From Lithospermum erythrorhizon (lineage: Eukaryota > Streptophyta > Magnoliopsida > Boraginales > Boraginaceae), in NCBI GenBank assembly GCA_019722365.1, contig JADFUC010001680.1:248001-312000 (forward strand): 64,000 bases of DNA, in the 5' to 3' direction. The notes beneath the pieces are model-generated. The model searched no databases, was not told the origin of the DNA, and saw nothing but the letters and a program-made list of their open reading frames with translations. The translations under genes were made by a program, and so were the position numbers. The first letter of the stretch is position 1. Every line of letters starts with the position of its first letter. Below are positions 1 through 13,029 of the stretch, one piece after another.

Positions 1-2329
1 TTATTTCAGAATATATATATAATTCAATTTCTTTATAAATGACTTTTTTAAATTCACTAGAAAAGTTCAATAGAATTTTGTGAATGTCCGTTTTAAATTT
101 CAGAATTTTTCAAAAATAATTGAATTTGAATCAAAATTAGAAATTAATCGCCCAATCGATCACGCCGCTTGCATGCGAGATACCGGCCCGGGGGTACTGG
201 GAGTTTACCTCCCCCTCCCCGTGAGGATAGGTAGCTGGCCTAAGTACCTATCCGTCGTTGTGCCCTTTTGGGCGGCCGAAGTTTTGTAAACCCTAATTCG
301 CTTTTAAAAATATTACTAACTATATTTTAAAATTTGGAATTTAATTGAGAGTAATTATCTCAATCTCATCATTAGTGTCTGACAGTAACATTGCTAACAT
401 TTTATTATGTATTGATATATTTATTGCGATATTGCTGTATGTTTATTATCTATCGGGATGACACGTTTATTTGCATTTCATACTTAATCAGACAAAATAT
501 TTTTGACTTTTAGGGAGTCATTTATTCATACCATTTAATAGTTAAATTAAATGCAATTTGCAGGTGATTTTAATTATTTTATTATGTTACTGTAACGGGG
601 AAGGAAATGGGATATATTGATAGCGACCTAGTTTTGTATTTTATTTTAAAGCACGGTACGCCAGCATCGCTTATTATTCGGCTGTGAAAATCCACCGCCT
701 AAGTCGCATTATTTATTTCCTTTGTTTATTTATTTTATTTTACCCAATGTAAGCATGCTGCATCGCCTAGTTGAGTTAGTAAATAAATAATTGCTGCGGA
801 GGCATCACAATCGTCACCGCATCTATTTGGCTAAATTTTAAGGTTCCAAAGCTGTAAAATGTCGAATAGGGTCTATGTTAGTATTACACTTGTAAAGTGT
901 TATAATAGGTCTATTTATTTTGGTGGTCATATCATATATCTCTTGAATGTGTATTATTTGTTTTATTTTCATGACGTGTAAGGCCATTTTGTATGTGCTA
1001 TAACATGTTAAATAATAACAAATAATATTAATCTCACCACCAAATTTACAACGATCAAACCAATTTTAAATTTGTGCAACTTATGACGCATCACCGCATC
1101 ATCGGGTGGACGGGTAGTACCGTATCGTGACGAGTATAACAATGATCATGTCAGTACTTCACCATCGCCAAGGGTTTTCGACATCGGCCCCAAAGTAACT
1201 TATCAGTTTTAATTGGTGTTTAACCTGATTTCCACCAACGCCAGGCCTTGGATACATTGTTTCCGGTAAAGACTTCATGTGAGTGTGCTATCACCTAAGA
1301 GTTGTCGGCACAATTGATTAGTTGACTCACCATTGTGCTAGATTCAAAATGCGTCTTAGCTGTCACGCTTGGGATTCCAACCACAATGGATCTTGGGATA
1401 CCTCAGACGCTTTGTGAGAGTAGTTAACCGGCATAATATAGATTTACAATTTATTTGTAATATTAGATGTTTTTGAACCCGCAAGCTATCTATGATAGCA
1501 TATTTTTCTTTTTATTATTGGCACAATTCAAAATTACCTGGGCTATATTCACCATTAATCGGCAATTTAAACATAACTTTATTATAAAAATAGACAAGTT
1601 GGCAGAGAAACCATAAACTTGTGATAATATAGTTATAAAGCCCAAATGCATTTTCCTTCTTAAACCATTGAATATGGTTACGCACTAATAAAAGACAAGC
1701 AACAAATACCACGACATTCAATACCGGGTTTAACTACGCGATACGGAATCAACTCAAGTGAACAACGCCAATGCGGATATAATTGAGAGATAATTTATTT
1801 TTACCAATTAAAGGTGATGATACAAGACAAATATGTTATATATTATCTCTTAGCCACCATACAAGTTCTAAATAATTGACGTATCTCTTTTATAACCAAA
1901 CGAACATTATCGGGATGACCAACGTCAGAGCATCTACATTTCAAGACACGTTATCGGTATTTAGTTTCACTTCAAATAAGATGAACTTTTGTTCATGAAT
2001 TGTTATGAAACATGTTTGTGTGGCTAGGTTAACTAGATCGGCCAGTGTTGTTCAGAATACTGCAAACCACTTGTAAAGTCGAGCGCATAAAAGATTTATA
2101 GTTTAAAGTTAATGATTAAGTTCATCATTTCAAACATCGTGCACCAAAGAAGGATATTTTAATAATACTTGAGAAATAGAAATGTAGGTTTGACAAACCA
2201 TATCTCAAATGATTGTTAATGAATTGTCATTATGGCTAAACCGACATGATTTTTTTGGTCATGATTACGAGCCAGTATAATAGTTTTTAATACACAGGCA
2301 CAAAACAAAGATAATTGAAAGCCTATTAA
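1..2329. other. Intergenic repeat-derived DNA, no gene
   Basis: No convincing coding region is seen on either strand. Most of the stretch is AT-rich. Two parts are richer in GC: a compact island near 150-290, including the run 'gcccgggggtactggg', and a broader one near 1080-1430. Both look like remains of transposable elements, perhaps LTR or leader sequence, but I cannot assign a family. The short open frame over the first island matches no family I know. Confidence 0.5.
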
Positions 2330-3310
2330 TGTTCTCTAGAGGTTTTTCAATCTAAATGCCAAAATTTGCATCTTTCAAATGTCTGTTCTTTTTTTTGCAT
2401 AGACAAAATCCAATCCGATCTTCTTAGAGCTATGAACATTAAGAACTACTTAAGGACACGTGAAGCACCATGGCCAAACATTATTCAAGGAGGATCAAGT
2501 AGTTACCCTTGAGAATCACCTAACGATCCGAGAATGATTCCTAACCGTTTCTCCCAGATTTTCATGTAGCCTGTCATGGAGATAATCATCCACGCCTTGA
2601 GGTTCTTGATGATTATTTGTTTTTCCCCCATATTACTGATGCTTCCTCATTTGAAACTTTGTTTTGAAGCTCATCAACTCTTCAAGCAAATGATCCACAT
2701 TGATCCCTTGTCGAATCATCCTACTCAATACAATCTCTAAATAAACGATTAGATTCATCAAAGTTAACATGAATAGATTCTTGCATGATTGATCCTTCTT
2801 ATTATAGATGATAGTGCTTTACTAAGCTTTAGTAAATCAAGAAAATTTCTCATTAGATTTAGCATCGAATTTACCCAATTTGTCTTTGCAGGTTTAAAAT
2901 ATAGCATTTACACCCTAAAACTTTAGTAATTCAATACAGGATCTTATAATAAAGCTCATATGAGTCTTTGCTTAAGAATATGTCTAAGAAATACCTGGGC
3001 CGATAGTATAGCAAAATGGGTAGTCCACGGCATATTCAAAGTAGTTTGGGCAAATTGTGCTCATTCAACATAGTTCGCCCATTTCTTGAATGGTCCTATT
3101 CTTTCGCCCACAACTCCATTTTGTCGGTGTGTTCTTAAAGCAAAAAGTCGTGGTCGATCCCAGCACTCCCCATAAAAACTCTTCGAACTCCGCATTCTCG
3201 AACCAACTCACCTCCATGATCGATCTATATTGATTTTGGAGTTCTTCTCATATCTATGAGCTTTCTACACAATTTGGCAAACACTTAAACGCATCACTTT
3301 TTGTTAAAGA
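2330..3310 (-). mobile_element. Decayed Ty1/copia pol fragment (integrase to start of RT)
   Basis: Reading the minus strand with many stops and frameshifts gives recognisable copia integrase blocks. Near 3200-3060 there are remnants of the 'HGGEFENAEFEEF' block and of 'TPQQNGVVERKNRTIQEM'. Near 3050-2940 there is 'MLNEHNLPK...' and 'YELYYK'. Near 2930-2750 there are 'FGCKCYIL', 'KFDAKS' and finally 'ESIHVNFDESN', the segment linking integrase to reverse transcriptase. The order IN then RT identifies Ty1/copia, and the wording is closest to the SIRE/Maximus lineage as I recall it. No frame is intact, so it is non-functional. Confidence 0.75.
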
Positions 3311-3999
3311 CAAATTACCTGGCAAACCTCGGTAATTACTCTGATACTACAAACACATATTTACGCCACCCAAGCTCACAAATATCCATCTCACCAACAA
3401 CACAAATCCATATAATAAATTGGGCACATGAAGTCAGTTAAACATGATTAATAGATTTAAAAGATGGATTTATGCATTTTACCGAATACGTGACGCACGC
3501 CTTATCTTTTTATACTGACGACCTTTTTTAAGCGAATTTTTTCTAAAAAAATTAGACAACATTTCAATGCTAGATGACCCAACTGTCGGTGCTACAACCA
3601 CATAATCATGTATAACATTCATGCAATATTGAAGTCAAACTTTATCAAGATAGTATACATTTATTCAACCGAGCAACCATGCACAACAACATGAGTGAAA
3701 ACATGCAAAATGACGCATTTATATTTAGAAAACTTAACCATAATCATTCTTGCATAATTGATTCACTTAAGTAAATTAAACTCACACCATCCACAAGCAG
3801 CAAATTCGTATTTTAATCTAGCAACCTTTTCTTACCAATGCATCCATCAGATTTTGGCGGTTTTTGCTATTAGCAAACTCACATTTCCTACCGCCTATTA
3901 CCACCTTAAGAAGAGGAGCATTCCGTCATGTGCCTTGGAGCACCGCTATCTGTTAGAATCTAAGATGAATTTTAATTGGTGGATAAAACACCAAATTCA

Positions 4000-4855
4000 C
4001 AATATCCCGATGAATATGTAATATGAATAAAAGAGTTCTTACATCGGCAATACATCTAGTCGAAATCAACCTTCTAAATAATAATACCGCGTGAATCCTC
4101 TGCAAAGCCTCCAATCGCCATCTCAACACCAAAAGCGATGTCCTCTGATGGGACACCGAGGAATCGAATTGAGAGCCAACTGCTGTGAGTCAGTTGAGGA
4201 ATGAAAAAGAGTAGCAGGAAAACTTTCCAAAGGGGAAGGGCGCATTGGCTTTAGGCAGAGGGCAAGGGTTTTTGATTTCATCAAATGAAAAGTTTTGTTC
4301 TTTCTTTTAAATACCATTTGCTAATTTCTACCCGTTGCTAACCAAGAAATCAATCAAATAAATATCACTAGTGAGTTGTTCTATTTTAATTAATCATTAA
4401 TAAAATACTAACGAGTCACTATCAAATAACTTATCAAGTTATTCATCAATTTAAATTGCTTAATTGATTAAACTTAAGTTTAACCAATTGATGTTCATCA
4501 ATATATATTGACAAATATATATATATATTTTTTATATAAGCATTTCTCAATTCTATGTCTCGTTTTAATTACATGCATAAATATAATTAGAAAGTCATTG
4601 TATGTGTGTGACCTTCTAGATCGATAATAGTAAGTTGTATAATAATAATAATTGACCAATTACTACTATAACGATTAATGAAAAGACTAGCAATCAGCCA
4701 TAACCCCAAATTATCACGGAACTCACACTGCAATAATATACAATTACTAAGGTGAACACTAGTTCCAGAATCACATTTAACCAACCAAATAGAATTATTA
4801 CATAATTGTCGCAACGGCATAAGCGGAATCAATTTTTCATTGATTTCAACACTCC
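4000..4855 (-). repeat. Possible LTR of a SIRE-like copia element
   Basis: On the minus strand a purine-rich tract near 4870-4855 is followed by TGTTGAAATCAATG, which looks like a polypurine tract and LTR start. Downstream comes AT-rich DNA, a TTTAAAAG box near 4307, and a leader-like stretch. A stretch near 43980-44560 on the same strand has a similar succession of motifs, as expected of two LTRs from one family. It lies about 800 bp downstream (minus sense) of the RT/RNase H fragment. The right-hand boundary is a guess. Confidence 0.35.
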
Positions 4856-5654
4856 CTACTGGCCTCTGATGATTACCTTTACAATTCCTTTAATACGATC
4901 TCTAGTCGTAGGCTAATCACAAGAATCGCGTCATGAAACACCCACAACTTTCTTTACTCTGAAGATGAACTGAATAAGCATTTATGGCGCCCCCATAAAC
5001 CAATCAGCACTTCAACTCGCATGGAGAGTTCAGATCTTCCCAGATATCAAGACTTGATAAATCCTCCCAATATATCAACACCTATCGTTATATACCACCT
5101 GACCCAACATATAATCCCCGCTGGCAAACTATTGTAGTCAAAGATATTTATGCATAACACGTATAGTTATATACCCTAGGCCCAAGAATTGCCGAACTCC
5201 AAAATTCTAAACAACATCATAGACATGCATATACACATTCGACAGAATTGCTGCTACCAGCCTCTATAAGATCTCACGGTATTGATCTAGTCCTTGTGCT
5301 AACGGATCAAACTTGATCACTAATCAATCACCATGTTAGTCATAATGATGCCTGCCTGTGTCCATCGAGTGATCCCACCTGAAAGCCTCTTTAGCGTCCG
5401 ACAGCTTCTGTGGCTCAAGAGGTGCAATCAATCTATCTGCTGCTGCCTCTCTGTAAAAACACAAATAACCTAGGATTTTAACTTTTTCACTATCGAGATA
5501 CAATACATATTAGGTAAATTTAAAAACATATAGACGTAGCAAAACAGCATACTAGAATAATATAGCATAAATAATACCCAACATTGTTCATTATAATATT
5601 ATCAGATACATACCGACTCCCATTTAACCTATCATTCATCATGTATTATCTCGG

Positions 5655-6730
5655 CCTAAGACCTATGTTCACGACACTCACTCATGTGTCGCCTCGACTT
5701 AGTGGCTCGCAGTGGGTCGGCCGTATTGGCATGAAAATGATTTCTTACATACTTGACACTCAATTTCATATGATATTCACTTAGTGATACTTCTCGGCAC
5801 GTGTTTTGATTTCCAGACGTGCTCGGTTCCTTTAGCTTAAGCTATTGTCATGCCAACTCCACCGGTCCATCAACGCTAGGTACTACACCAACCTCGCCAT
5901 TCTTAATCCAACACGCTTTAGCTTGCATTTTGTGCTATGTACTCGTATTTCGTGGCAGGATCGGCACAGCATTTCGCTGAACTCCTCCAAGATATCGCTT
6001 CCAATCGCCACAGACAAAATAGACACCCGGGCCGGGAACCAGATCGCCTCGTCACTTGAAAACTGCACGGTGTACCCAAAGAATCATCATTCTAACACAT
6101 ACCAAGAAAGCATCTTTAGTTCTTTCTCAGAGACTTCACATGCACTTCACTACAACCAAAGGGTTTTCACCCCGGGATTTCTATTGGCATTCATCACACT
6201 CAACAGATAAAGACATCGGGTCTAGTGCACAACATGACATGTTACGATAGATCCTATAGCGAAGTCAGAAGGTACATCCTTCATTTTGTTCATCTCATGC
6301 TAGTAACGGGACACCGTGTTTCCGCTCGAAGGAATCTGTCTCATGTAGACACTTTTACTACTTCAGCATTACAACTTTTGCGTGATTTATCCACATAAGT
6401 ATATCGACAAAGTCCAATCAAATTTCTCCGGCCCGCTTTCTTCAAGTATATATCAGGCTTTACCTAAGTCCTTCATCGAGAACAACATTTACACAAAATG
6501 CAATCCTTGACCGAGTTTAGTAACTCTTTAAGCATTGTTTCCAATTATAGCATGTCATCGACGCACGGGACTATGAATGACATAACTCCCACTTACCTTC
6601 TGTATACACAAGATTTTCTTCTGCTTGATGAAAACCAAATCCTTGATTGGTCTATCAAAACGTAGACACCCAACCGGACGCCGCCAGACCATAACGCCTA
6701 ACATTCGCACTCAGATACCTTTCTAGGTTC
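5655..6730 (-). mobile_element. Decayed Ty1/copia RT C-terminus and RNase H
   Basis: The minus strand, with frame changes, shows copia landmarks in order. A 'CVDDML' relic of the YVDD catalytic box lies near 6560-6580. 'FSMKDLGKA-YIL' follows near 6480, then 'AIGSI' and 'CTRPDV' near 6220, and the RNase H block near 5990-5880. After that come 'LTKEP', a 'SRHI.RKYH'-like piece, and 'NTADPL' with a terminal arginine-rich tail near 5690. The order and spacing fit the end of a copia polyprotein. Several stops and shifts make it dead. It is in the same orientation as the fragment at 2330-3310, but the pol parts appear in the opposite positional order to a single element, so they come from different copies or a rearranged one. 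Confidence 0.75.
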
Positions 6731-8280
6731 TTGGTGACACGTAGCCCGGCGTTGCACTACATACAATATCCTCCCTCTAAATTTTCATTCCGTGAAAGAA
6801 TTTTACATTTGTCATATTTCATACCACGTAAACGCCAGTAATGCATAAGATTATCCGGATGGACTTTACATAGCTATCAGGAATAAGTTCTATGGCAGTC
6901 TATGCCGTGAATTTGTTTGAAGTTTGGGGGAGGCCGTGCATGGCGTAGGCGCATACACAAAAGAAGAAAGCCACAAGCGTTTTGTCTTTAATCAGGTAAA
7001 AAATATAACGTGCTCCCTATTTTAGCTTTAACGTCGTGAAAAGTGAGATGATGTATCTGTAGACCACGCCGGTGCTAACAATAAGTGCTTAATTACTTTA
7101 AAAAAACGATTGCTCGGGCGATCTAACCGAAATTATAATGAGTACGCTAAATGACTAATTAGGCAAAATTTAGTGTTAACTTAGTGTTTATGGTAGTTGC
7201 TTAAATTTCTCTTTAAACGCCAGCACCTCCCATTTTGAAAGTTTAATGTTACAATCATATTATACAATTTCTTTTAGATTTATGCTAATTGCTACTTTTA
7301 ATAGCACTCAACACGTTAATTTGATCCTAATTGAAAATTCATCTCTCTCTCTCTCTTTGAAAACGAAAAACAAATAGAGTAGTTCAAAAAAATATCCGTT
7401 GTACAAACATATGGGTCCCACAAATATGACATTTCCAGCCAATTATCAGAAAATTCCTTGAAATGCTAAAACGCCACCAGTATGCTTGTCCCAAAATTTC
7501 AAATATCACATGCTTAATCATGCAAATAAATCATAAAAAATCTGACTCGTGGATCAAAAAAATCCAAATCTTGATTTCTTCCGTATCAATTTATATAATT
7601 ATTTAAAATAAAAATATTTTATTAAAAAAATTTATTGATTGTATAATTTTTAAAAAGGGAAAAAAATTAACAATCAACAAAGATATAAAACAAACTTCAA
7701 TGCAAAAGTTAAATAAATAATGGAAATAATCATTATAATGAGAATAATTTTTTTGCTGACGATCATTTAAATTGAATTTTTTTTGCTAATGATCATTAAA
7801 TCTGAAATTTAAAAAAGATAAAGATCTATATTAATCGGCAACCTACCACTGCTCGATGTTCTATTGCTCTATACCGGAAATTATATGGAATTACTAGAAA
7901 GTACATACATTCACCCACAACATTGAAGACTATTATACCGTGCTAATTATGGTACTGCCAAGCCAATACTCTCGGTAGAAAGTATTGCTTATACTATAAA
8001 TTACATAGAGTTACTTGAAAGTATTATACATTCAATCTTAACAACTATTGAAACATGATTATTTAGATTTATTATTTTTAAGCGTATAAATCGAACTCGA
8101 TAACACGTATTGATCTAAATAAAACTGATTTGATACTTAATCATTATATTCCAATCAAACTCGAAAAGATAAATATTAGAAACAATTGAATAATTAAAAT
8201 AAATAAATATCTATTTAGTTATCCGGTATCTGTCGAGCCAGATTGAATGACATTGCATTGTTCATTGAACATCGTACGCG
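6731..8280. other. Intergenic, no gene seen
   Basis: AT-rich sequence with a short (TC)n microsatellite near 7341-7358. No coding signature was found. The last 200 bases probably contain the promoter and transcription start of the GH3 gene, but I cannot place the TATA box with confidence. Confidence 0.5.
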
Positions 8281-8467
8281 TTTTTTCTTCCTACATTTCC
8301 TACAATTGTTGTCTCCTTAACTTTCACACCCATTTCTTGAATCTTCACTTGTAATAGTTGTAAGTTTACTCTTCATTTTCTCAACTTATATTTGTGGCAT
8401 TTTTTATTTACTGTTTTAATTATTTTTTGTTGTGTTTTTAGATCTTTGTGGAAAAGGGTGAGCTACA

Positions 8468-11400
8468 ATGGGACTATATTCAACACCCATGAAGGGTTTT
8501 TTGGTGTTGGTTTTGTGTTTGTTTGTAGCAGTTTCTGAAGCTGAATATGTGAAATATAAAGACCCAAAAATGTCACTTAGTGTGAGGATTAAGGATTTGA
8601 TGAAAAGAATGACACTTGAAGAGAAGATTGGGCAAATGACTCAAATAGAGAGGAAAGTAGCTACTCCTGAAGTTATGAGCAAGTACTTCATTGGTATGCA
8701 AATTGCAAAGAATGAATTTTTTTTGAGTTTTTTTTTTTTGTTCTAGATAATATGGTTATTAAGTAGAAAAGGGTATTTGAAAAATGCCACCTTTTGGTTT
8801 TACTTTCTAAAAAGGTGTTGTTTGTTTGTAGGACGGATCTAGAACATTAGTAGAAGGTGTTCGGGTTATACTTTATAAAATTTAAACTTCTGGTACTTCA
8901 TTGGTATGCAAAGAATGAATTTTTGAGTATTTTTTTTGGTTATAAATATGGTGCTTAAGTAGAAAATGGTATTTAAAAATGCTATCTTTTGGTTTTACTT
9001 TCGAAGAAAGTGTTGTTTGTTTGTAGGGCGGATCTAGAATATTAGTAGTGGTAGTTCGGATTATACTTTATAATTTAAAAAATTTGGACGACCATAAAAT
9101 ACACATGAAATTGACATAAAATCACAATGATTGTTATTCTTGTTACTCCCTCCATCCGAAATTGCTTCTTGTTTAGTTAAAAAAATGGAGGGAAAAACTA
9201 GTTCGTGAGGCAAAGTTTCGACTGAACACCATGAACAAGATGGATCCCATACTGATTGTTTGTATATTGAATCTGTTAGACCTGTATTCTCTTGTTATGA
9301 AATAATGAGTGTAATTAAAATGACATAGTTAATTGAAGCTTTTTTGTGGACAGGGAGTGTATTGAGTGGAGGAGGTAGTGTGCCTTCACCAAAGGCAACT
9401 GCTGAAACTTGGGTCAATATGGTGAATGAAATCCAGAAGGATTCCCTTTCGACTCGCCTAGGAATTCCTATGATTTATGGAATTGATGCTGTTCATGGTC
9501 ACAACAATGTGTATGGAGCTACATTGTTTCCTCACAATGTTGGACTTGGGGCAACCAGGCAAGTCTATACTTCAACCCAACTTCAGAGTTTGTAGTTTCT
9601 TGCTGAAGTTACATGTTTATATGATAGATCTCAAAGTGGCCTCATTTGCTTTGTTGTATTGGTAGAATTTCTAAAATGTCGTTTGCTGTTAGCTTTTCTT
9701 AAGAAGATCAAATACTATGAAGAATAAATTCGAAAATTATTCGTGACTATATTCTTTATTGATTGCTTCCACTATGATTAATTTTTTGTTGATCTGCTAT
9801 TGAAATTTGACTCTAAGCATGACATAATTTGAATTCCAACCAGGGATCCAGTGCTTCTGAAAAGAATTGGAGATGCAACTGCACTTGAAGTTAGAGCAAC
9901 AGGAATTCAGTACGCTTTTGCTCCCTGTATTGCGGTATGCAAGCGATCTAGCTCCATACTTCTATTAATTTTATTAAAAAATTATTAATTTAATTCCTTT
10001 TTTATAATCATACTTCTTCAGGTATGCCGGGATCCTAGGTGGGGACGTTGTTATGAAAGTTACAGTGAAGATCATAAAGTTGTTCAAGCAATGACTGAGA
10101 TCATACCTGGTTTACAAGGAGATCTCCCTGCAAACAGTAGAAAGGGTGTTCCATATGTTGGTGGAAAGTATGTATTCGTACTTGCCTTCATTCTTTCATT
10201 TGTTTATAGTGTTTTGGCTAGTTTTAGCTTATATATGATAATGTCATAAATTTTCCACTGTGCTTAGTTTAATAGGTTAAATCGTCATAGATTAAATCCT
10301 GCAGAAGATACTCACTTTGATTGACTACTTAATTCTTCTAGGACAAAAGTGGCTGCCTGCGCAAAGCACTTTGTTGCCGATGGTGGCACTGTTAGAGGCT
10401 TAGATGAGAACAACACAGTCATTGACTATAAAGGATTGCTTAACATCCACATGCCTGCTTACTTCGATTCAATCAGTAAAGGAGTTTCAACAGTCATGGT
10501 ATCGTACTCCAGCTGGAATGGTGAGAGGATGCATGCTAATCATGAACTTGTCACTGGCTTTCTCAAAGACAGGCTCAAGTTCAGGGTAACAACTTTGACA
10601 ACTTTCGAATTTGCCACTTACGGATGGGTAGTTGGAACATAGCATCAATTGGCATTAGCCTAATTATTTTCTTTCTGTTGGAACAGGGATTTGTAATTTC
10701 AGATTGGCAGGGAATTGACAGGATAACTAACCCACCCCATGCTAATTATACTTACTCAGTTCAAGCTGGAGTTCTTGCAGGAATTGATATGGTTAGTTCA
10801 AATTGCAAACTGTCCGTTTGTCTTTGTGCCTCAAGATTTCATCAGGAATCAAAATTATATGATGAATATATTGTTCCAATGGAGATGAGGCTAGGTATAT
10901 ATAAATAGAAACACTAAGTAGATGTATATTTAATCTACTTGATTTATATTTTTGTTCCAGGTCATGGTCCCAGAGGCTTTCACAGAATTTATTGATGCTC
11001 TGACTTCCCTAGTAAAGAACAAGGCCATCCCCATGAGCAGGATTGATGATGCTGTGAAGAGAATTTTAAGAGTTAAATTTACCATGGGTCTCTTTGAGAA
11101 TCCAATGGGTGATCTCAGCATGGCAAACCAACTTGGAAGCAAGGTCACTATTCGTTTGCTGCATATATTCATTGACTGTATTAGTAGAAGGCAATATTTT
11201 TAAAAACCGATCTTTCTATGCAGGAACATAGAGAATTGGCAAGGGAAGCAGTAAGGAAATCACTTGTGCTTTTGAAGAATGGTAAAGGTAAGGGTAAGCA
11301 ATTGCTTCCCCTTCCAAAGAAAATGACAAAGATCCTCGTTGCTGGTAGTCATGCAGACAATTTGGGATATCAGTGCGGAGGCTGGACAATTGAATGGCAA

Positions 11401-12026
11401 GGTGTTGCTGGCAATGACCTCGTAGTAGGTATGTTTGGATGATATGAGCGTTAATGTTCTGGAATGATCAAATGTCAAATGAGTTAAGTTAGTATTCGTG
11501 CTGCTTTCCAAATCCTAACATTATGCTGAAAATTATAGGTACTTCAATCTTATCCGCTGTCAAGAACACTGTAGATCCTTCAACTCAGGTTGTCTACCAT
11601 GAGAACCCAGATTCCGGATTCGTAAAGTCAAGCAAATTCGATTATGCCATTGTAGTTGTGGGAGAACATCCTTACACAGAGATGTTCGGTGACAGCACAA
11701 ATTTGACAATAGCCGAACCTGGTGTCAGCACAATCACCAACGTCTGCAAAACAGTCAAATGTGTCGTGGTAGTGGTGTCAGGCCGTCCTGTTGTAATTGA
11801 GCCATATATCAACTCGATGGACGCTCTAGTGGCTGCATGGCTTCCAGGAAGTGAAGGGCAAGGTGTTGCAGATGTTCTCTTCGGCGACTATGGCTTTACG
11901 GGGAAGCTTCCTCGTACTTGGTTCAAGTCGGTCAATCAGCTTCCGATGAATGTTGGCGATTCTCATTATGATCCATTGTTTCCATTTGGATTCGGCCTCA
12001 CTACTCAGCCAGCTAAAGGAATGTAA
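8468..12026 (+). CDS. GH3 beta-D-glucan exohydrolase / beta-glucosidase-like
   Basis: Secreted glycoside hydrolase family 3 enzyme, expected to release glucose from the non-reducing ends of cell-wall beta-glucans (barley ExoI type). Inferred exons are 8468-8693, 9354-9558, 9844-9934, 10022-10167, 10342-10585, 10687-10791, 10961-11143, 11224-11428 and 11539-12026. They join in frame to 630 residues, the usual family length. A signal peptide (about 1-25, ending VSEA) is followed by the TIM-barrel domain and the C-terminal alpha/beta sandwich. Visible motifs are '[12 protein letters not shown]', 'KHFVADGG', '[11 protein letters not shown]' with the expected nucleophile Asp310, 'WTIEWQG', and 'VGEHPYTE' with the expected acid/base Glu516. 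All catalytic landmarks are present. The second intron uses a GC donor, and intron 1 contains a duplication that copies the donor. A 5'UTR intron ending near 8440 is possible. Family assignment is very secure; the exact substrate is inferred. Confidence 0.95.
8684..9085 (+). repeat. Tandem duplication spanning exon 1 end and intron 1
   Basis: Two direct copies of about 200 bp lie head to tail, at 8684-8893 and from 8894 to about 9085. Both begin 'tacttcattggtatgca', which includes the last coding bases of exon 1 and the splice donor. They continue through a T-rich run, 'ttttggttttactttc' and 'gttgtttgtttgtagg'. They differ by several substitutions and indels, so the event is not recent. The second copy contains an exact decoy donor about 210 bp downstream of the true one. 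Confidence 0.85.
9145..9250. repeat. Stowaway-like MITE end in GH3 intron 1
   Basis: 'tactccctccatccg' is the characteristic left end of the MITE family seen elsewhere in this window. No clear matching right end is visible, so this is a truncated copy. Confidence 0.4.
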
Positions 12027-13020
12027 AACAACAATCTTTTATTATTCAAGTTATAGCCAAAACTATGGTCATTTAGAGGGTTTAGCTGTTTCATTTTACC
12101 TCGAAGAATCAGCTCCTTCATTATCTTTACGGCATGCCTTCCCCTATTGAGAGTATTAATGTAACAGAAAAGGGAAGTAAATAAGAGAATTATTTTGCTC
12201 CAAATTTGCTTGTATTTGTTTGGAGAGTTCAATTTCTTTTGGATTGTTTGGGGACTCATGGTGCCCGTTGATTACAACTCGGATGAATCGGATAATTTCT
12301 TTATTTGGCCAATGATTCTTACACTCCGATGAGTTATAATAGGGTTAATAGCATATTGGTAGGCGTGTCCCCATGTTTATACAATATCGTTAATTCGATC
12401 ACTTTTGTTTGAAATGATCAGATCAGTCTGAAACTTCACATTAAAAAAAAAGTGAACACACCTTCCCCTTCTTCTTTAGAGCTCCACCATCCCATGCCCC
12501 ACCCCACCGTCATCACCAACCATCACTACCACCACCACCATCACCGTTCAACCACAATCCACAGCCATTCTGTAACATCAACCACCTTCATCACTAGCCA
12601 CCACCATTATATTTATTTTTTCATGAAAGTAAAGACTTACAATACATTTTTTGTTGATGATTTGATTGGTTTATTAGCTTCAAATATTGGGACTTTTATG
12701 AAATTCTTGAGTTATAGAAGCATTGTTTATTTTTTTGATACATAGATGTCCGGATATAATTTACTTATTTTATTGTAAGAACAAATAAGATCTACCAAAT
12801 GCAATAAATAGAGTCGAAATCAATTCAAAGTCGGCCACAATGATGCCTTACTACGTGAGCTTGGCCATTGCCTTCAAGATGGCTATGGAGAAACTACACT
12901 GAGTGTAACTAAGAGATTCAATGCCAATAATTCTTCTTCCTTGTCAAGGTCGGTCGTGAGCTCTAGTTATGTTCTTATGTTTACTCAATTTTTGGGTATC
13001 AAGTGTGATTTATTTTTACT
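12027..13020. other. Intergenic with a CAC/ATC-rich block
   Basis: Downstream of the GH3 stop there is AT-rich DNA that presumably includes the 3'UTR. A strand-asymmetric block of CAC, CATC and CCA repeats lies near 12465-12605. The open frame across it is rich in His and Ser but has no domain, and its composition follows from the repeats. I call no gene. Confidence 0.45.
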
Positions 13021-13029
13021 GTCTAGTCT

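Noticed and set aside
80..289. 69-residue open frame over the GC-rich island
   Set aside because: No family resemblance. Openness is explained by local GC content and short length.
4587..4832. Protease-like 'DSGTSVHLS' in a minus-strand frame
   Set aside because: Resembles a copia protease DSGA box, but flanking residues do not fit and the position fits an LTR better.
5845..6210. 121-residue open frame on plus
   Set aside because: It is a shadow of the degenerate copia RNase H on the minus strand.
12452..12745. 97-residue His/Ser-rich open frame on plus
   Set aside because: Its composition is dictated by CAC/ATC repeats, no domain is visible, and the sense of the repeat flips nearby.
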